A DNA stretch of 64,000 nucleotides from Pachypanchax playfairii. Lineage: Eukaryota > Chordata > Actinopteri > Cyprinodontiformes > Aplocheilidae. The first letter of the stretch is position 1; each line of letters begins with the position of its first letter. This document shows positions 25,776-38,300 of this stretch, piece after piece. The stretch is taken from positions 995,175 to 1,059,174 of the forward strand of contig SSNP01000041.1 in assembly GCA_006937955.1 (NCBI GenBank), written 5' to 3'. Under the pieces are notes generated by a model, which saw only the letters and a list, made by a program, of their open reading frames with translations, was not told the DNA's origin and ran no database searches. Made by a program: the position numbers and the translations under genes.

Positions 25776-28700
25776 CTGCGGCGGCGGCGGGGGAACGTTA
25801 CGACAGTGAGCTTTCACAGGGGACCAGTAGGGGGAGAGCGAGAGCAAAACTTACTTAGTTCTGCTTTAAAAAGACCTTCAGCAAACATTTTTATCATGTA
25901 GCTTCTGTTTATTCCCAACATGTTTATGCATGTGAATGTAACGCTACAACTGAAGTTCATCACTAGATAGATATACACTAAAGATTTCTCTACGTTTTGT
26001 ACAAAAATCATCCAAATTTCAGGACTTCATTCCTCTAACTAGTGCGATTAACTACACCAGGTTATTAATTGTTGTTATATATGCATCTGTGAATTAATTA
26101 AATTTCCATCTTGACTTCTTAGTTTGAGATTACAGACCAAGATTTAGCAGGAGACGAATGCATAATAAATAACTTGTTGTATTTCAGGAGTTTCAGAATC
26201 GACTATCCGAAGCTAAGAGAATCGTTGTTGTTGGAAACGGAGGAATCGCTTTGGAATTGGTGTAAGTCAAGAAAACTGCTAAATCTCCAGGATTAAATCA
26301 TTTAATTTATTTTAAAAGTTCGTTTAGCCAAAAGCCTTTTAGTTTGCATGTATTGTATTTTATTTGGTATTAATTAGTAGTTCTTTAGGTATGAGGTGGA
26401 GGGCTGTGAGGTTATCTGGGCTGTGAAAGACAAATCCATTGGAAACACCTTCTTTGATGCTGGAGCAGCTCAGTTCCTCATCCCGTCACTAGAGGCTGAT
26501 AAAGACAAGGTGGCGGTTCCTTGTCGGAGAACTCGCTACACTACTGAAGAACCAGCACCCGGAGCAGCTCAGACCTTCACTGCAGGTCTTAGTTTTACAA
26601 TAAAAAGACACTTGTTTTTTCTTCTTCTAATTTTTACCTTTAATTCATATTGATATGTTTTCAAACACTCCTTCTTTCTTGCAATTCTGTGAGCTGCAGA
26701 GTGACTCAAATTTCCCCTCATTTCTTTCTCACTATGTCAAAAGCTCCTTTTATCTCAGAAAACACGAGGAATTCAAGTAAAAACTTGTAAATACCCAACT
26801 GTCATGTGTGATGATGCCTTCAGGTTCACCTCAGAATTTGAAAACATGTTTACCTAAACCAGGAGTGGCCAACTCCAGGCCACTATCCTGCACATTTTAG
26901 ATGTTCCCCTGCTTCAACACACCTGCTGCAGATGAACAGGTTGTTAACAGGCTTCTACAGGACTTACTAAGAGGTTGCAGATTTGAATCAGGTGTGTTGA
27001 AGCAGGGGAACATCTAAAATGTGCAGGATAGTGGCTCCCGAGGCCTGGAGTTGGACAACCCCTACTTAAACAGTCTGGATGTCTCAGTAGAAATTAAACT
27101 GAAAACTTGAAGCTTTTTTTTTTATACAACTGAAGCTTCCCATTCCCAGATTCACGTGGGCAGAGTTCTGGTACTGTAGAACCCGGCAGTGCTCTTGGTC
27201 CAGACTGGCATCAAGGATTATTTCTCCATGGAGCAGAGCAGGTGGGACAGAATGTTTATGTAACCTTAGACACGGAGGTCAGCTTGAGAAGCAGGTTACT
27301 GTGGGAAAGGCAGTGAACCGTGTCAGGTTGTGATCTTTTCATGTCCAGGTCTCCCGCCGAGTCTCAGTCGAATATCAGTGTGAAGTGGAAAAGATCTTCA
27401 CCGCTGAGGAGTTCAGTCGTTCCCCACAGCGCTCGCTAAAACCCGACAACGGTGAGAACCTGATTTGTGTTTATCTTCTGATGGATCCTCCATCTTCTTT
27501 TCGCTGACCCTGTTTTTTTTAATCACCTCTTTTTCTCAGCAGGATCATGGCCGGTTTACATCCAGCTGACCAATCACAAGACATTTGGCTGCGATTTTGT
27601 TGTCAGCGCCACCGGCGTCGTGCCAAACACTGAGCCGTTTCTCCACGGCAACCGCGTAAGAAATCTCATCAGGATACAGAGTCGAATTTATGATCAAATC
27701 TAGTGCTTTTTGGCATCTTTTAGCATTTTGTAAAACTTTTAACAGCCTGTTTTCAAGTTGTAGTAGCTCATTGAAGCTTCTAAGAAAATCAACACTTTGA
27801 ATGAGAAACGGGAGGTCAGGGACAAACGACCCGTCCGGTTGTTTGTAGTGTTTTAACTGGGTTAATAATTACACTGTCTTCCCTCTTTAATGAACTCAAA
27901 GGTCTTTAAATTCAGATTTTTAAAAACTCTGTTGACATAAGATTTAAATCTAATTGTAAACTTACGGGCATTTAAGTAGAAAAATGTTTTTCTGTTATGT
28001 GTGTTTAGTTTGCTTTGGCAGGTGATGGAGGCCTGCAGGTAGATGATCACATGAGGACGTCAGAGCCGGATGTGTATGCTGCAGGAGATGTGTGCACGGC
28101 ATGCTGGGAGCTCAGCCCGCTGTGGCAGCAGGTAAAATAAAAGGTTTCATCTTTTCTGAGAGTTAATTGGCTGTAGTTCCTGTCCATACTCGGGTTCACT
28201 ACATTAGCAGGATGATGGAGTGGGAATTGATTGGTGGAGAAGAGCTTCATGAGTTTGCTCCAGTTTGTTGGGGTGAAGAAGGAGACGTAAAGTAACATTC
28301 TTGATTTACTGGTCTGTTTGTTCCGATCAAGTACGAGTGGACGTCTGATTAAGACTTCTCCTCCTCGCCTCCCTTTGGACGTTTTCCCAGCATGTCTCAC
28401 TTGCTGGAGGGATTATATATCCTCTGGCGTGGGAACGCCGGGAAAACCTTCCCCAGGAGGAACCGGAGAGCGTTGCTAGGAAGGAGGCCTGGGTTTCCCA
28501 CCTGAATCTGTTGCCCCGGTAACCTGACCTCGGATGAGCAGAAGAAAACTGATGGATGGAACTTATTGAAGCTTGTCTTCTCCTTTCAGCAATGAATAAC
28601 TCATGTTCACAGACATGGTGCAACTAAATGTGGATTCCAACACCGTGGGTTTACAGTTCATCACACAGTCTGTGTGTTTGTCTTGCTCAGATGCGTTTGT

Positions 28701-29618
28701 GGACGCAGGCTCGTCAGATGGGCTGGTACGCGGGCCGCTGCATGGCAGCAGATATCCTGGCTGAACCAGTCGAGCTGGACTTCTGCTTTGAGCTCTTCTC
28801 ACATATTACTAAATTCTTTAGCTACAAGGTAAGCTGCATCTAGCCGCGAACTTAACCCCATATATTAATCATCTACTATAAATAGTAACAGTTTTCTGTG
28901 AAGTTTACGTAGGCTTTTTTCTCAGAGCTGGGTGTTTGTTTTAATCCACAGGTCGTCCTGTTGGGGAAGTTTAACGCCCAGGGCCTCGGACCTGATCACG
29001 AGCTGCTGGTACGCTGCACCAAAGGCCAGGAGTACGTCAAGGTCAGTGACGCAAAGGAGGACAAAGTGCTGTTATTCTCTTTCTTTGTGTGCTGGGTGTA
29101 TATTTATACTCAAGTAGCATCAAGGTACTTTGGAAACTCCAGCTGCAGTCGAACATGTGTCTGGTTCCAGGTTTTTTCCAGGATTAAAGAAAGGGAGAAA
29201 AGTTCAGAGGGATCGTGTATCATTGCCCTAACCTTCAAAATGAAGAGAATAAACTCAGATCTAATCGCGTTTCAAATTTTACATCGTCATGTTTTGATTT
29301 CTTTCACGCTGAACATGATGTACAACAATTACATAACCTGATGAACAAGTCTGGACATGTATCACTGTCACACCTCTGTCCTGTGTTTAACTCCATAAAA
29401 ACACTAAACAGTACACGCTTGTATTACTTGACTGATTTTATCGGATTTTTCATCTGCAGGTGGTCCTCAGCAGGGGGAGGATGGTGGGAGCGGTTCTGAT
29501 TGGAGAAACCGATTTGGAGGAAACTTTTGAAAACCTGATCCTGAACCAAATGGACCTGACTCCATACGGAGCGGAGCTACTCAACCCCAGCGTGGACATA
29601 GAGGACTACTTTGATTGA
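24270..29618 (+). CDS. pyroxd1: Pyridine nucleotide-disulphide oxidoreductase domain-containing protein 1, 13 exons, 499 aa
   Basis: Exons: 24270-24347, 24432-24515, 24591-24710, 24895-25023, 26188-26261, 26389-26585, 27150-27241, 27349-27451, 27543-27655 (or from 27540), 28009-28131, 28691-28828, 28952-29041, 29460-29618. The frame is continuous for 1500 nt; human PYROXD1 is 500 aa. The N-terminal FAD Rossmann motif GGGIAG is at residues 15-20, the NAD(P)H motif GNGGIA at 153-158, SATGVVPN near 314-321 and the FAD-contacting YAAGD at 353-357. The C-terminus ends DIEDYFD as in the human protein. The redox-active CxxxxC of classical family members is absent, as is known for PYROXD1. From the literature, it is a nuclear/cytosolic flavoprotein that protects the RTCB tRNA ligase complex from oxidation, and defects cause human myopathy. 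Intron 2 is GC-AG and exon 9 has a tandem acceptor. The ATG is the first after the 5' UTR and gives the expected short N-terminus. Confidence 0.95.
25319..25871. mobile_element. Inverted-repeat element with G-rich core in pyroxd1 intron 4
   Basis: The left end TTTTAAAGCAGAACTAAG and the inverse at the right end (25850-25871) match over about 22 bases. The interior contains a G-rich minisatellite-like core broken by an assembly gap. No transposase is present. The similar left end near 20422 suggests a family. The target-site duplication cannot be separated from the palindromic TTTAAA at the ends. Confidence 0.75.
25733..25774. repeat. G homopolymer (42 G) after a 10-N assembly gap
   Basis: Bases 25723-25732 are N. 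The segment TCTGCGGCGG appears both just before the gap and just after the G run, so a short G-rich repeat unit is probably collapsed. True length is unknown. Confidence 0.9.
26866..27064. mobile_element. Palindromic MITE in pyroxd1 intron 6
   Basis: Two arms of about 60 bases are inverted copies: CCACTATCCTGCACATTTTA then GATGTTCCCCTGCTTCAACA on the left are answered by the inverse at 26990-27035, around a loop near 26935-26985. A transcript would fold into a long hairpin. Decayed relatives lie near 30960-31095 and 15545-15600. Confidence 0.8.
28370..28562 (+). mobile_element. LINE 3' end fragment in pyroxd1 intron 10
   Basis: The translation, with shifts, keeps the end of a non-LTR retrotransposon reverse-transcriptase protein (RDYIS, then WERRENLPQEEPESVARKEA). 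It is followed by CCTGACCTCGGATGAGCAGAAG and a GATGGATG tail, the usual 3' end of this fish LINE. It is 5'-truncated. The family is recognised from pattern only. A relative's upstream part lies at 47815-47995. Confidence 0.7.
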
Positions 29619-29848
29619 GAAATTAGTGTCATTGTGCAGAACAGTGTGCAACTAAGTGTTAGAAGCTGTGAGAAAGACGTTTTTTTTTTTTTTTATGCAA
29701 ATTTTGGCTGTAAAAGTTCTCAGAACGACTTGCTGTTGGAACGATGGCTGCGTGTTGAGATCTGAAGCTTCATCAGGGTTTTGCAAATAGACTGAACGAG
29801 ATATTCAAAAGCAGCTTTGCACACGTGGAAGTTGTATTATTGTCCTTC

Positions 29849-29854
29849 AATAAA
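29849..29854 (+). terminator. pyroxd1: pyroxd1 polyadenylation signal
   Basis: AATAAA lies 231 bases after the stop codon and is followed by a T-rich stretch at 29880-29890. Confidence 0.7.
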
Positions 29855-32311
29855 ACCTTGTTTTGAATTTGGTGCAGTTGTTTTTTTTTTAGTTGTTTAT
29901 CTTGAAATCGGTCTCAGATAATAAAGGGAAAAATAATCATTTGCAGTTCAAGACAAGAAACCTACAAAAAGAAGGATCTGAAATGTAGGGATAGAAAGAC
30001 AGAACTCCAGGACTTCCTCCTCCTGACATAAAAATGCAAATGATTTTATTGCTTTGTTTGTTAAATTTTAGCCTGAGGGATGACAGCAACCACTCCTGCA
30101 CCAGAGCACTTAGATAAAACCGCATAATGGCTTTATCATCATTAATATAATTACTGCAACAGGAATTTGTTTCACAAGAAAATATTTAGAAAGATCGATT
30201 TAGATTAGATAGATTTTAGACATTCACTCGTTGGTTTACCTCCAAATTTTGTGTTTTATAGTTTTCTGGGCCAGTGACTTGCAAACAGGAAACTGCCTAT
30301 AATGATTTCAGGTACCTCTGTTGGTTGGCAGGGGTTGATATGGTAACAGCATTTCATGTCTAATGGGGTTAATGGAAAATTACTGACTACATATACCGAA
30401 ATAAACGATGAGAGAATGGGAAAGCAGTTTGTCCAGGTTGTAAAGTGTCTGTGATGAGTTGGTTGAGAGCAGGGTATTGTGTAATGGGTGAGTCAGTGTC
30501 ACATGCTTCAAGGTAGAGTTAAAATCTCTGTTCTTATGTAGACTAGGTAGGGGAAGGTTGGGCAATCGGTGCTGTGAGATCCCAATGTAACCAAGCAACC
30601 TGGGAGGCTGTACTGACATGGTGTAGATCAGACCAGGTCAGCTTAGTTTAAGGTTGAAGTATTATCTGATTGCTGCAGTGTCCAAAAATTCAAAGATCTG
30701 AGGAACAGAGATTTACACAGTTTCTGAATGTCTATTGTTCTTATCACCTACGTTGAAGTGCGGCTTAATTATAGGTGTTTAATAGCCTGAATGATACTTG
30801 GGATCTTCTATTATTAAGTGAAAAGGGGTTCAAATTACTAGAAAACTGCTGGAAAAGAAATTCAGCATATTATGAACTCAGATGTGAATGGCCACATAGG
30901 GGTAAAATTCTAGATCTAGATTTTAACCACTCTCAGCTGAAGTGTGTTTGGATCACTCTTTCCCAACCCTGGTGCTAAGGAGACACGGTCTTGCATGTAT
31001 TAGACGTGCACTTGCTACAACACAGCTGGTTTAAATGAGCAAATTACCTGATAACTTGCCTGCAAATTCCCCATCAGGGTTGGAAACCACCGGTTAAGAG
31101 GATTAACCTCATAAATGTAATGGGGTGTTTGAATCTGTGACACAATCTAAATTTAGATATCGTTTTCTTCAAAGCTTGAAGTTGTACAAAGATTCTTATA
31201 GAAAAAGAACGGAACATGAAACAATATTATCGGCGTCTTAGTGAGCTTTAAAGTGATGTCGACCAGATTCAAATGTAGATACAGTTTTACAGTGACTTGT
31301 GTGTGTAAACATTTGCTTTTCTTAAGATGAAAAACAACTTTGGTTGCTGTGGCCCAGGAGGAAACGGGGGATCGTCTAGCAATCAGAAGGAAGGTGATTT
31401 GATCTCAGCTTCTCCCTCCATATGCTGAAGTTTCCTTGGACAAGACTGAACTCCATGTAACTCACTGATTTTCAAATCTATGTATATATATTTTTTTACA
31501 CAAACTGAATAAACTTGAACTCAAAGCATTTGAGTTTTCAGTCAGCCAGAGAAGCGCTGAACAAATGCAGGCCATTTGACATTCATAAATCAACCAAAAT
31601 GATGGCAGAAATCTGGGCAAAATATATACGCAAAAGAGGATGGAATAATACTACATAATAACCAATTTCCCTAACATTATAGTAAACAGCAATTACCCAT
31701 GTTGAGAAATAGCTTAAACTAAAGAAAAACTTAATTTGTCAAAATGTTAATACAACTTTTCAATTTTTGTGAAAGAATGTTTATTTTTTATTTTTAGCTC
31801 TACTGACGTGTAATACAAGCGTTAAATAAAACGTAACACAAGTCAGACATTACGGATGTGACGTAAAGCACAGCTGCAGTATGTGTACGCTCGTATGTGT
31901 TCACCACGGACCGTCGACTACTGTAGTGAACCGAGGAGGGACAACTTTTCTTTTTTTATTCAAATTTACATATCATAACAGTACATTTAAAAGATTTTAA
32001 CTGTGATGTCATTTGTGAAAAATATTGATTGTATGCAAGCTTAGAAAACATCTGTATACCCGTGTTCAACGATTAAGCTCCGCCGGCGGTGTACGCTGTA
32101 AACTAAACAAGCAACACTAATTAGTCATTTGATCATTTGAGCGCATTTAGACAGGTGGGTGGAGCTTCTGGAGAGGCGTCGCCGCACACTGACTTCACCA
32201 GCATTAATAACCGTAACTGCTCACGATACAGTATACAGTCGTTGCGCACTTACCGAGCTTTGCGTTCCTTCATTCATTGTGTGAAATAGCAGAAGAAACG
32301 CTGACTGAATA
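29855..32311. other. Intergenic spacer and etnk1 5' flank
   Basis: No coding gene is seen. 30960-31095 resembles a decayed copy of the palindromic element at 26866. 31343-31470 resembles a dispersed fish repeat (GGCCCAGGAGGAAACGGGG to AAGACTGAACTCCATGTAAC). The last 450 bases before etnk1 are more CpG-rich than the surroundings (for example 31885-31925, 32075-32095, 32160-32190), which suits a housekeeping promoter without a TATA box. Confidence 0.5.
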
Positions 32312-35300
32312 ATGGCTAACTATATTCACGTCCCGGACGAGGCTCCCGTTGTTCCCAAAATAGATGTGACCGTTGACGAGAACGACTACCGACCCGATGC
32401 GCTGCAGCTACTGAAAGAGCTAAGACCAAATTGGAAGCCGTCTGAAATCAAAATGAAGGTATATCATTTTAAATAATTTAAGCTTAGTGTGTCTGATGTA
32501 TTCTGATTATACGTTTTATGATGTGTTACACATATTGTTGTTCTTACCATCGTTAAAAGAGGCGGAGAGATTGATGCTATAGCTAGCAAGGTGTCCGCCT
32601 ATAAAGTGTCGCAAGCCGACGTCAAACGAAACTAGCGATTAAAATGACTTTGGAGGCAGCTAGAAGGACAACAGGCATTAAAATTTACTGTAAATTACTT
32701 GCTTTAATTTACTTAACTTAGCACAGGTGGTAGCTAAACAATTTCATCTTAAAAAAAAAACTCAGATGCAGTGCTAATGTTTTTTTCCCCTTTGTAGGGT
32801 TAATATTTTAACATCTTTGCATCTGCGTCAGCTGGGATAAAACCCTCCAAACTCAAACTTATCTGCTTCTTTATTAACCTGTTATTTAGATTTCTGAACA
32901 TTAATTAAAAAAGTGTTAATTAATGGATTTAAAATGAGCTCAAGATAAATATTACAGATTGTGAAGTTATAAGCTTCTTGTTATGCAAAGAACTGGGATG
33001 CATTTAGTGACTTCTGAACATTTGCATTTAGGTTTTGCATAGTTGATTCAATCTAATTCCATAAGAGAGTTAACTGATGTCATTAAGTTAAGCACGGCTA
33101 CTTTTTTTCATCACATCATAGATAATTCAATTCAAACATGCTTCGGGGCACCTTTACAGGCTCTTTTCCTCTGTAGTAACAACCTGTGGGTGCGGTTCAA
33201 CTTTGTAAACATTGTCAGGAATTAAGGCAACCACATGCCTTTCTGCATTTGTTTAAGCTCATCAATGAGGCAAAGTGGGGGTTTCAGCAAATGCCAATCA
33301 TTGCTTTCTGCTGGTAAATAACATTCCTCACAATCCTGACATTCTTATAAAATCCCAGAGACAGTGAACAATTAAGGGTGGTATGTTAGCTCCTGACCAA
33401 TAAACTAAATGTCTCCTGTTTAATTGTACACAAGGTTGAGTATTATCAAGCAAACAAAATTTGACCTTTTCCTTCTTGGTTGTTCGCCAGAAACTGATAT
33501 ATATAACTGTGACTATATTAAACTTAATTTCATGTCCTGATTCACTTTTATCGTCTGCAGTTTTTCACAGATGGAATAACCAACAAACTACTCAGCTGTT
33601 ATGTTGGTGCAATGATGCAAGATGTGGTTCTCATCCGTATTTATGGAAACAAAACAGAGCTGCTGGTCAACCGAGAAAATGAGGTGAAAAGTTTCAGAGT
33701 GCTACACGCGCACCGCTGCGCACCACGCCTTTACTGCATCTTCAACAACGGCCTCTGCTATGAATTTCTGCCAGGAACTGCCTTGGAACCCGAGCACATC
33801 CGCAGCCAACCTGTTTTTAGGTAATAAGAAATCCAAGGCATGTCTTAAATGATCAGATTTCTTTTTGGGGCTAATAAAAGATTCTTTAATTAAATGGGTA
33901 TAGTAACAAAATAAAGGCTATTTGAGTAAAGATATTAGGTGTGTCACTTGGTACTACCTGTTACTTGAGGCCAAGCATGTTCTTTAATTCACACAATAGC
34001 TGTTGTGTCTGCATTCATGTGGAAATTCAAAGTTTAAGTGTGAGTTCTGTTTTTGAAAACTGTTTACAAACCATAGAGTTGGACATTTTCTCACTCTACT
34101 GCAGCTGTAAAAGAATTGAGTAGGTTCTCATTCAAATAATTAGTTTTTTGTGTCCGTATGTATTAATTTTTTATACTCCAAATATTTATGAATTGACAAA
34201 ATCCAGATATAATTTTTGGCCTTAATGGTTTATTTATTCCTAATCTAAATTACAATATAAATCATCCCAAAATATAAACATACGTAGTTTGTTACAAATT
34301 AAATGGTTTCAGAATTTTCCATTGTTTTTAAGCCAGTTATTTTGACAGTCCTTGTTGAAATCATCATGTTCTCTGTTTCTGCCTTTTAGGCTTATTGCAA
34401 GACAGCTGGCCAAGTATCACGCTATCCATGCCCATAATGGTTGGGTACCTCGGTCTGACCTGTGGCTTAAGATGGGCAAATACTTCACGCTCATTTCCAA
34501 GTGCTTCAAGAAGCCTGAGCAGAATAAGAGGTGAGGAGACATGATGTAATTTGGACAGACTCTGGTACATCCAGTGATGTAATAGTAATTTTTTTCCCCC
34601 TATTACTTGTATTTAAAAAAAGCATTGTTATTGAAAATGTACCAATTCTTGCTGTAATTGCCTCCAACTTCATGTATCGTTGTGCAATAAAAGCTAATCA
34701 CTTGTTTACAGTTATCATTTTGTAGCATATTTATTTGTAATCATACAGAAGAGATAAGAAAATAAAGTGAGGCTTAACCTGTCCCACTATGGAAACTTTG
34801 GCTCTGATATGTCGAGATTGCTTTGACAATGACAAGCACCATTATGAGTTTTGGCACCAAAAATAGATTCTAAACAAACAAGCTGCAGATTTTCCCTGTG
34901 TCCAGCCAAATGTTAACATTGAGTGAGATACAGATCGAGCCTTGTTACACCTGTTATACCTGTCTCAATAACATACACCAGTTGTCAAGCTGAACATTGT
35001 GTTAGAATGTGAAGATAAATGGTTACTAAACTCAAAATGCCAAGAACTTCTCAATTTTCTTATTTTCTTTGACTCTCTGTCCCCTTCAGGTTGAGTATGG
35101 GGGTTCCTGATCCACAGTCCCTCCAAAAAGAGCTGCTGTGGCTCCAGCAGAGCTTGTCTGTGCTAGGCTCCCCTGTGGTTCTTTGCCACAACGATCTTCT
35201 CTGCAAAAACATCATCTATAACCAAAAGGAAGGTGAGTATGAACTGCACAAGTGCAGTCACAGACATTAGTGTGTGTCTGAGTTGTAGTGTGATATGTTT

Positions 35301-38300
35301 CAGGTTGGAGTGTGTTAACTGGACTCCCTTAGCTGTAGCCCCATGCTTTACTCAGTGTTTGCATCAAGCTGCAAGTGCAGAATTAGAAGAGCCAGACAAG
35401 ACAGTCCAGTTAATTATTTTTGCCAAGTTTCTGGGTTGAATTTTTGTTTAAATTGAAGCTAATTGCACTATTGTGTTCGAACTAACTGCCTCCCAGAAAT
35501 TTCTGTACAACGAAGTACCTGTTCAAAATTCATCGGATTGTGGTTTATTTTAATCTAATTTGTCTCATCTGTCATTCTGATTCTGTGCTAAAATAGTAAA
35601 AGCTTTAATTTGGAAGGACAAATGGCATTAAATCATTTCACATGCAAAGAATGATTTTAATTGGCAGCATGTGTTCTTTACATGTTTATCATCAACCACA
35701 CAGACTATATCTATCATGTATTACATTATCCTAGTGACTCATTGCTTTAGTTTGTTTAAAAGGATGAGAGAATTAACAATGGGTCAACAAGATGGTACAT
35801 TTTACATCTTAGAGGTGGGTGAAAGTTTTTAAGGGGAGGGTGTAAGAGCTGTCAACCCCCTTGTCAGCGTGTGACAAGGGGGGCGAGGTGATTCTCACAG
35901 CTCCTTGTGTCTAGCTTTTCTCCCATAGGAATGAGAGCGGAGGCTGTGGCTGCCCTGCGCCACCCTGCCCCACTGGGGAGGGAATGGAGAGAGACAAACC
36001 TCACGCAAAGGAGGCTTTGAGGGCCCTGGTGTAGTCTGCCCCCTGCTCAGGCTAATCGGGATGAGTTCATGGCAGCAGTAGGAGCCACATACATCCCTAT
36101 CGTACTCCAATAGCAATCAGCTGTCGGTTGTCAGGCCAATTACAATGCTACTTATTAGACAACTGTTATAATGGTTGCCCCTTATTGTGAGTAAAGCCTT
36201 GGTCATAATGATCCGTACGAATGGCTGCGAACGTGTTACGAATCATTTTTGGACCATTTTTTACATTTTCATAAAGTCACCCTTTTAAGAATCAAGTGTT
36301 TGTGACCTGTTTGGAAGTTCGTGATCGGGTTGATGGTCTGGCCCAGGATTATCCTGTATTATACTAGCCATGAAAACCCTCTGCGTAGTAACGCCTGTTG
36401 AATGTGTTTTTACTACGTCATAAAATAGACAACAACAGAAAACTGTTTTCAGAAAATTACACTTCTTATTATTCATGATACTTTGAGTGTCACAATGCAA
36501 CAGCTTGACAAAGTTGTTAAGGTTTGTTCCGACTTTCGGTCCAGCTCATTTAACTGAATCTGGTTCTGAATGTAGAGGTGCTGCTTCTGGATCCATTCCT
36601 GCACCCAACAGCAGAAGCTGCAGCAGCTGGAGTCTCTGCATTATTGTCGTCATGAAAATGAGAAGCTTTTCCACAAATTTTGGAGCAGATGTGATGATAA
36701 ACACATAATTTTGGAGATACTGGACAGCTGCCACTTATATTTCCTGACAAAATGTGTTGACAGCTGGAGTATCTTTCTAAAAACAACTTGAAATTGCTGC
36801 GAGTTACACATAGGTGTGTGGGGGGGGGGTTCGTTCACTTTGACAGTAATTTTCGTGAGACGGTTATCACTAGACCAGAGGAAGGTTCCAACACGAGAGA
36901 CCAAGAACTCTGTGTGCATATGACAAAATCTCATCAAATTCCCAATGATTCATGAAGTTACTCATGCGGCAGCCAAACCAATCTCCTGTAGGAACCACAC
37001 CCGCCTCCACGAATGTTCACGGACCCCAGATATCATAGAGAACAGGAGATTTATATGAATGCATCATTCGTAAGGGTCATTGTGACCGAGGCTTGACTCT
37101 GAGCACAAGATTAATACCTCATTTATAAAGTTACTTTTTTTCCAGTTTTCCATCTTGTAGCGTTGGTATTATATTAGCCACAGTGAGAATATATTATGTA
37201 AAAGAACATGAAGGTATGATATTCTGTATTTTTCTTGACAACAAGCTTTGACAAGATCAGAACCAACAATAAACTGATCAGCTGTGTTAATGAAAAAGTT
37301 CAGCATCATTTTGTAATTTCAAAAAATGCTCAATTGGTTTGTTTAACAACCTTTCCTATTTCTGCTACAATAAATACTCCTTTAATGCTTTGCATTGAAG
37401 ATGCATACAAGACTAATTGGTTGTGGAAGCTGTAAATGATTCAGTTTGGATGCTTTTTGACCTTTATGCTTTTAAATTATTTTGAAAAAGTACAAAATAA
37501 AAGTTAGTTCTGATCTTTTCATGGGAATAATGATCATTAATAATGTAGAATATCATCAACCTTAATATCAAAACCTGAAACATGATTCTGCAAAAATAGT
37601 CTTTAGTTTCTGAAAGCCATTAGTATCAGCTTCTCATCTCTACCAGCTACTTAGAGCAGTATGTCATTTCAACAAGGGAACAAATCTGCTCCCACTATGA
37701 AGCATATGTTAATTCCAGCATATTAAATTGGACTGATGTAGTTCATTAAACATTAAATGTCGTTTTTGCTTAAATTCTGTTTACATGAAGGAACCAACAG
37801 AATCATGTTCCAGGCTTTTGATGTGAAACCAAAGAGGCTGAGTTCATCAGCATCTTGTTTATTGAAATAAACTCGGGGTTAGTTTCACTCTTACTCTTTC
37901 ATTCAATAACAAATGCCGAAAGCTGTACATGTGCTGCTTCCTGCCAACTTTGCACGTGTAGTTTCTGTACTGAAACTACTTGTCTGGCAAGTGTGACAGA
38001 TTTCCACTTCCTGTATCAATAAAACTATAAGCTAAGAGGTGGAAGTCTAGTCATTTGTTAGTGGTGTTTTCTTAAAAAGCTTCTCTTTTTTCCTTTCTTT
38101 AACATTATCTCTCAGCCTCAGGCTGGTTTAGTTTTTCAGTTTTTTTTTGTAAGTCAGTAGATTTACAGGTCACGAGGAAACTTTTTAGAGATTATGTCAT
38201 GCACAAGCAGCAGAGGTGGCATGCTATTGGATTCATAAGGGACCAATGAGAAGTGAGCACCGGAGGGGGCGTGGTGCGAGCGTGGGAATGTGGGGGGGGG

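Noticed and set aside
25409..25901. Poly-glycine or poly-proline frames over the G-rich gap region
   Set aside because: They are products of the G homopolymer and the N gap inside an intron of pyroxd1.
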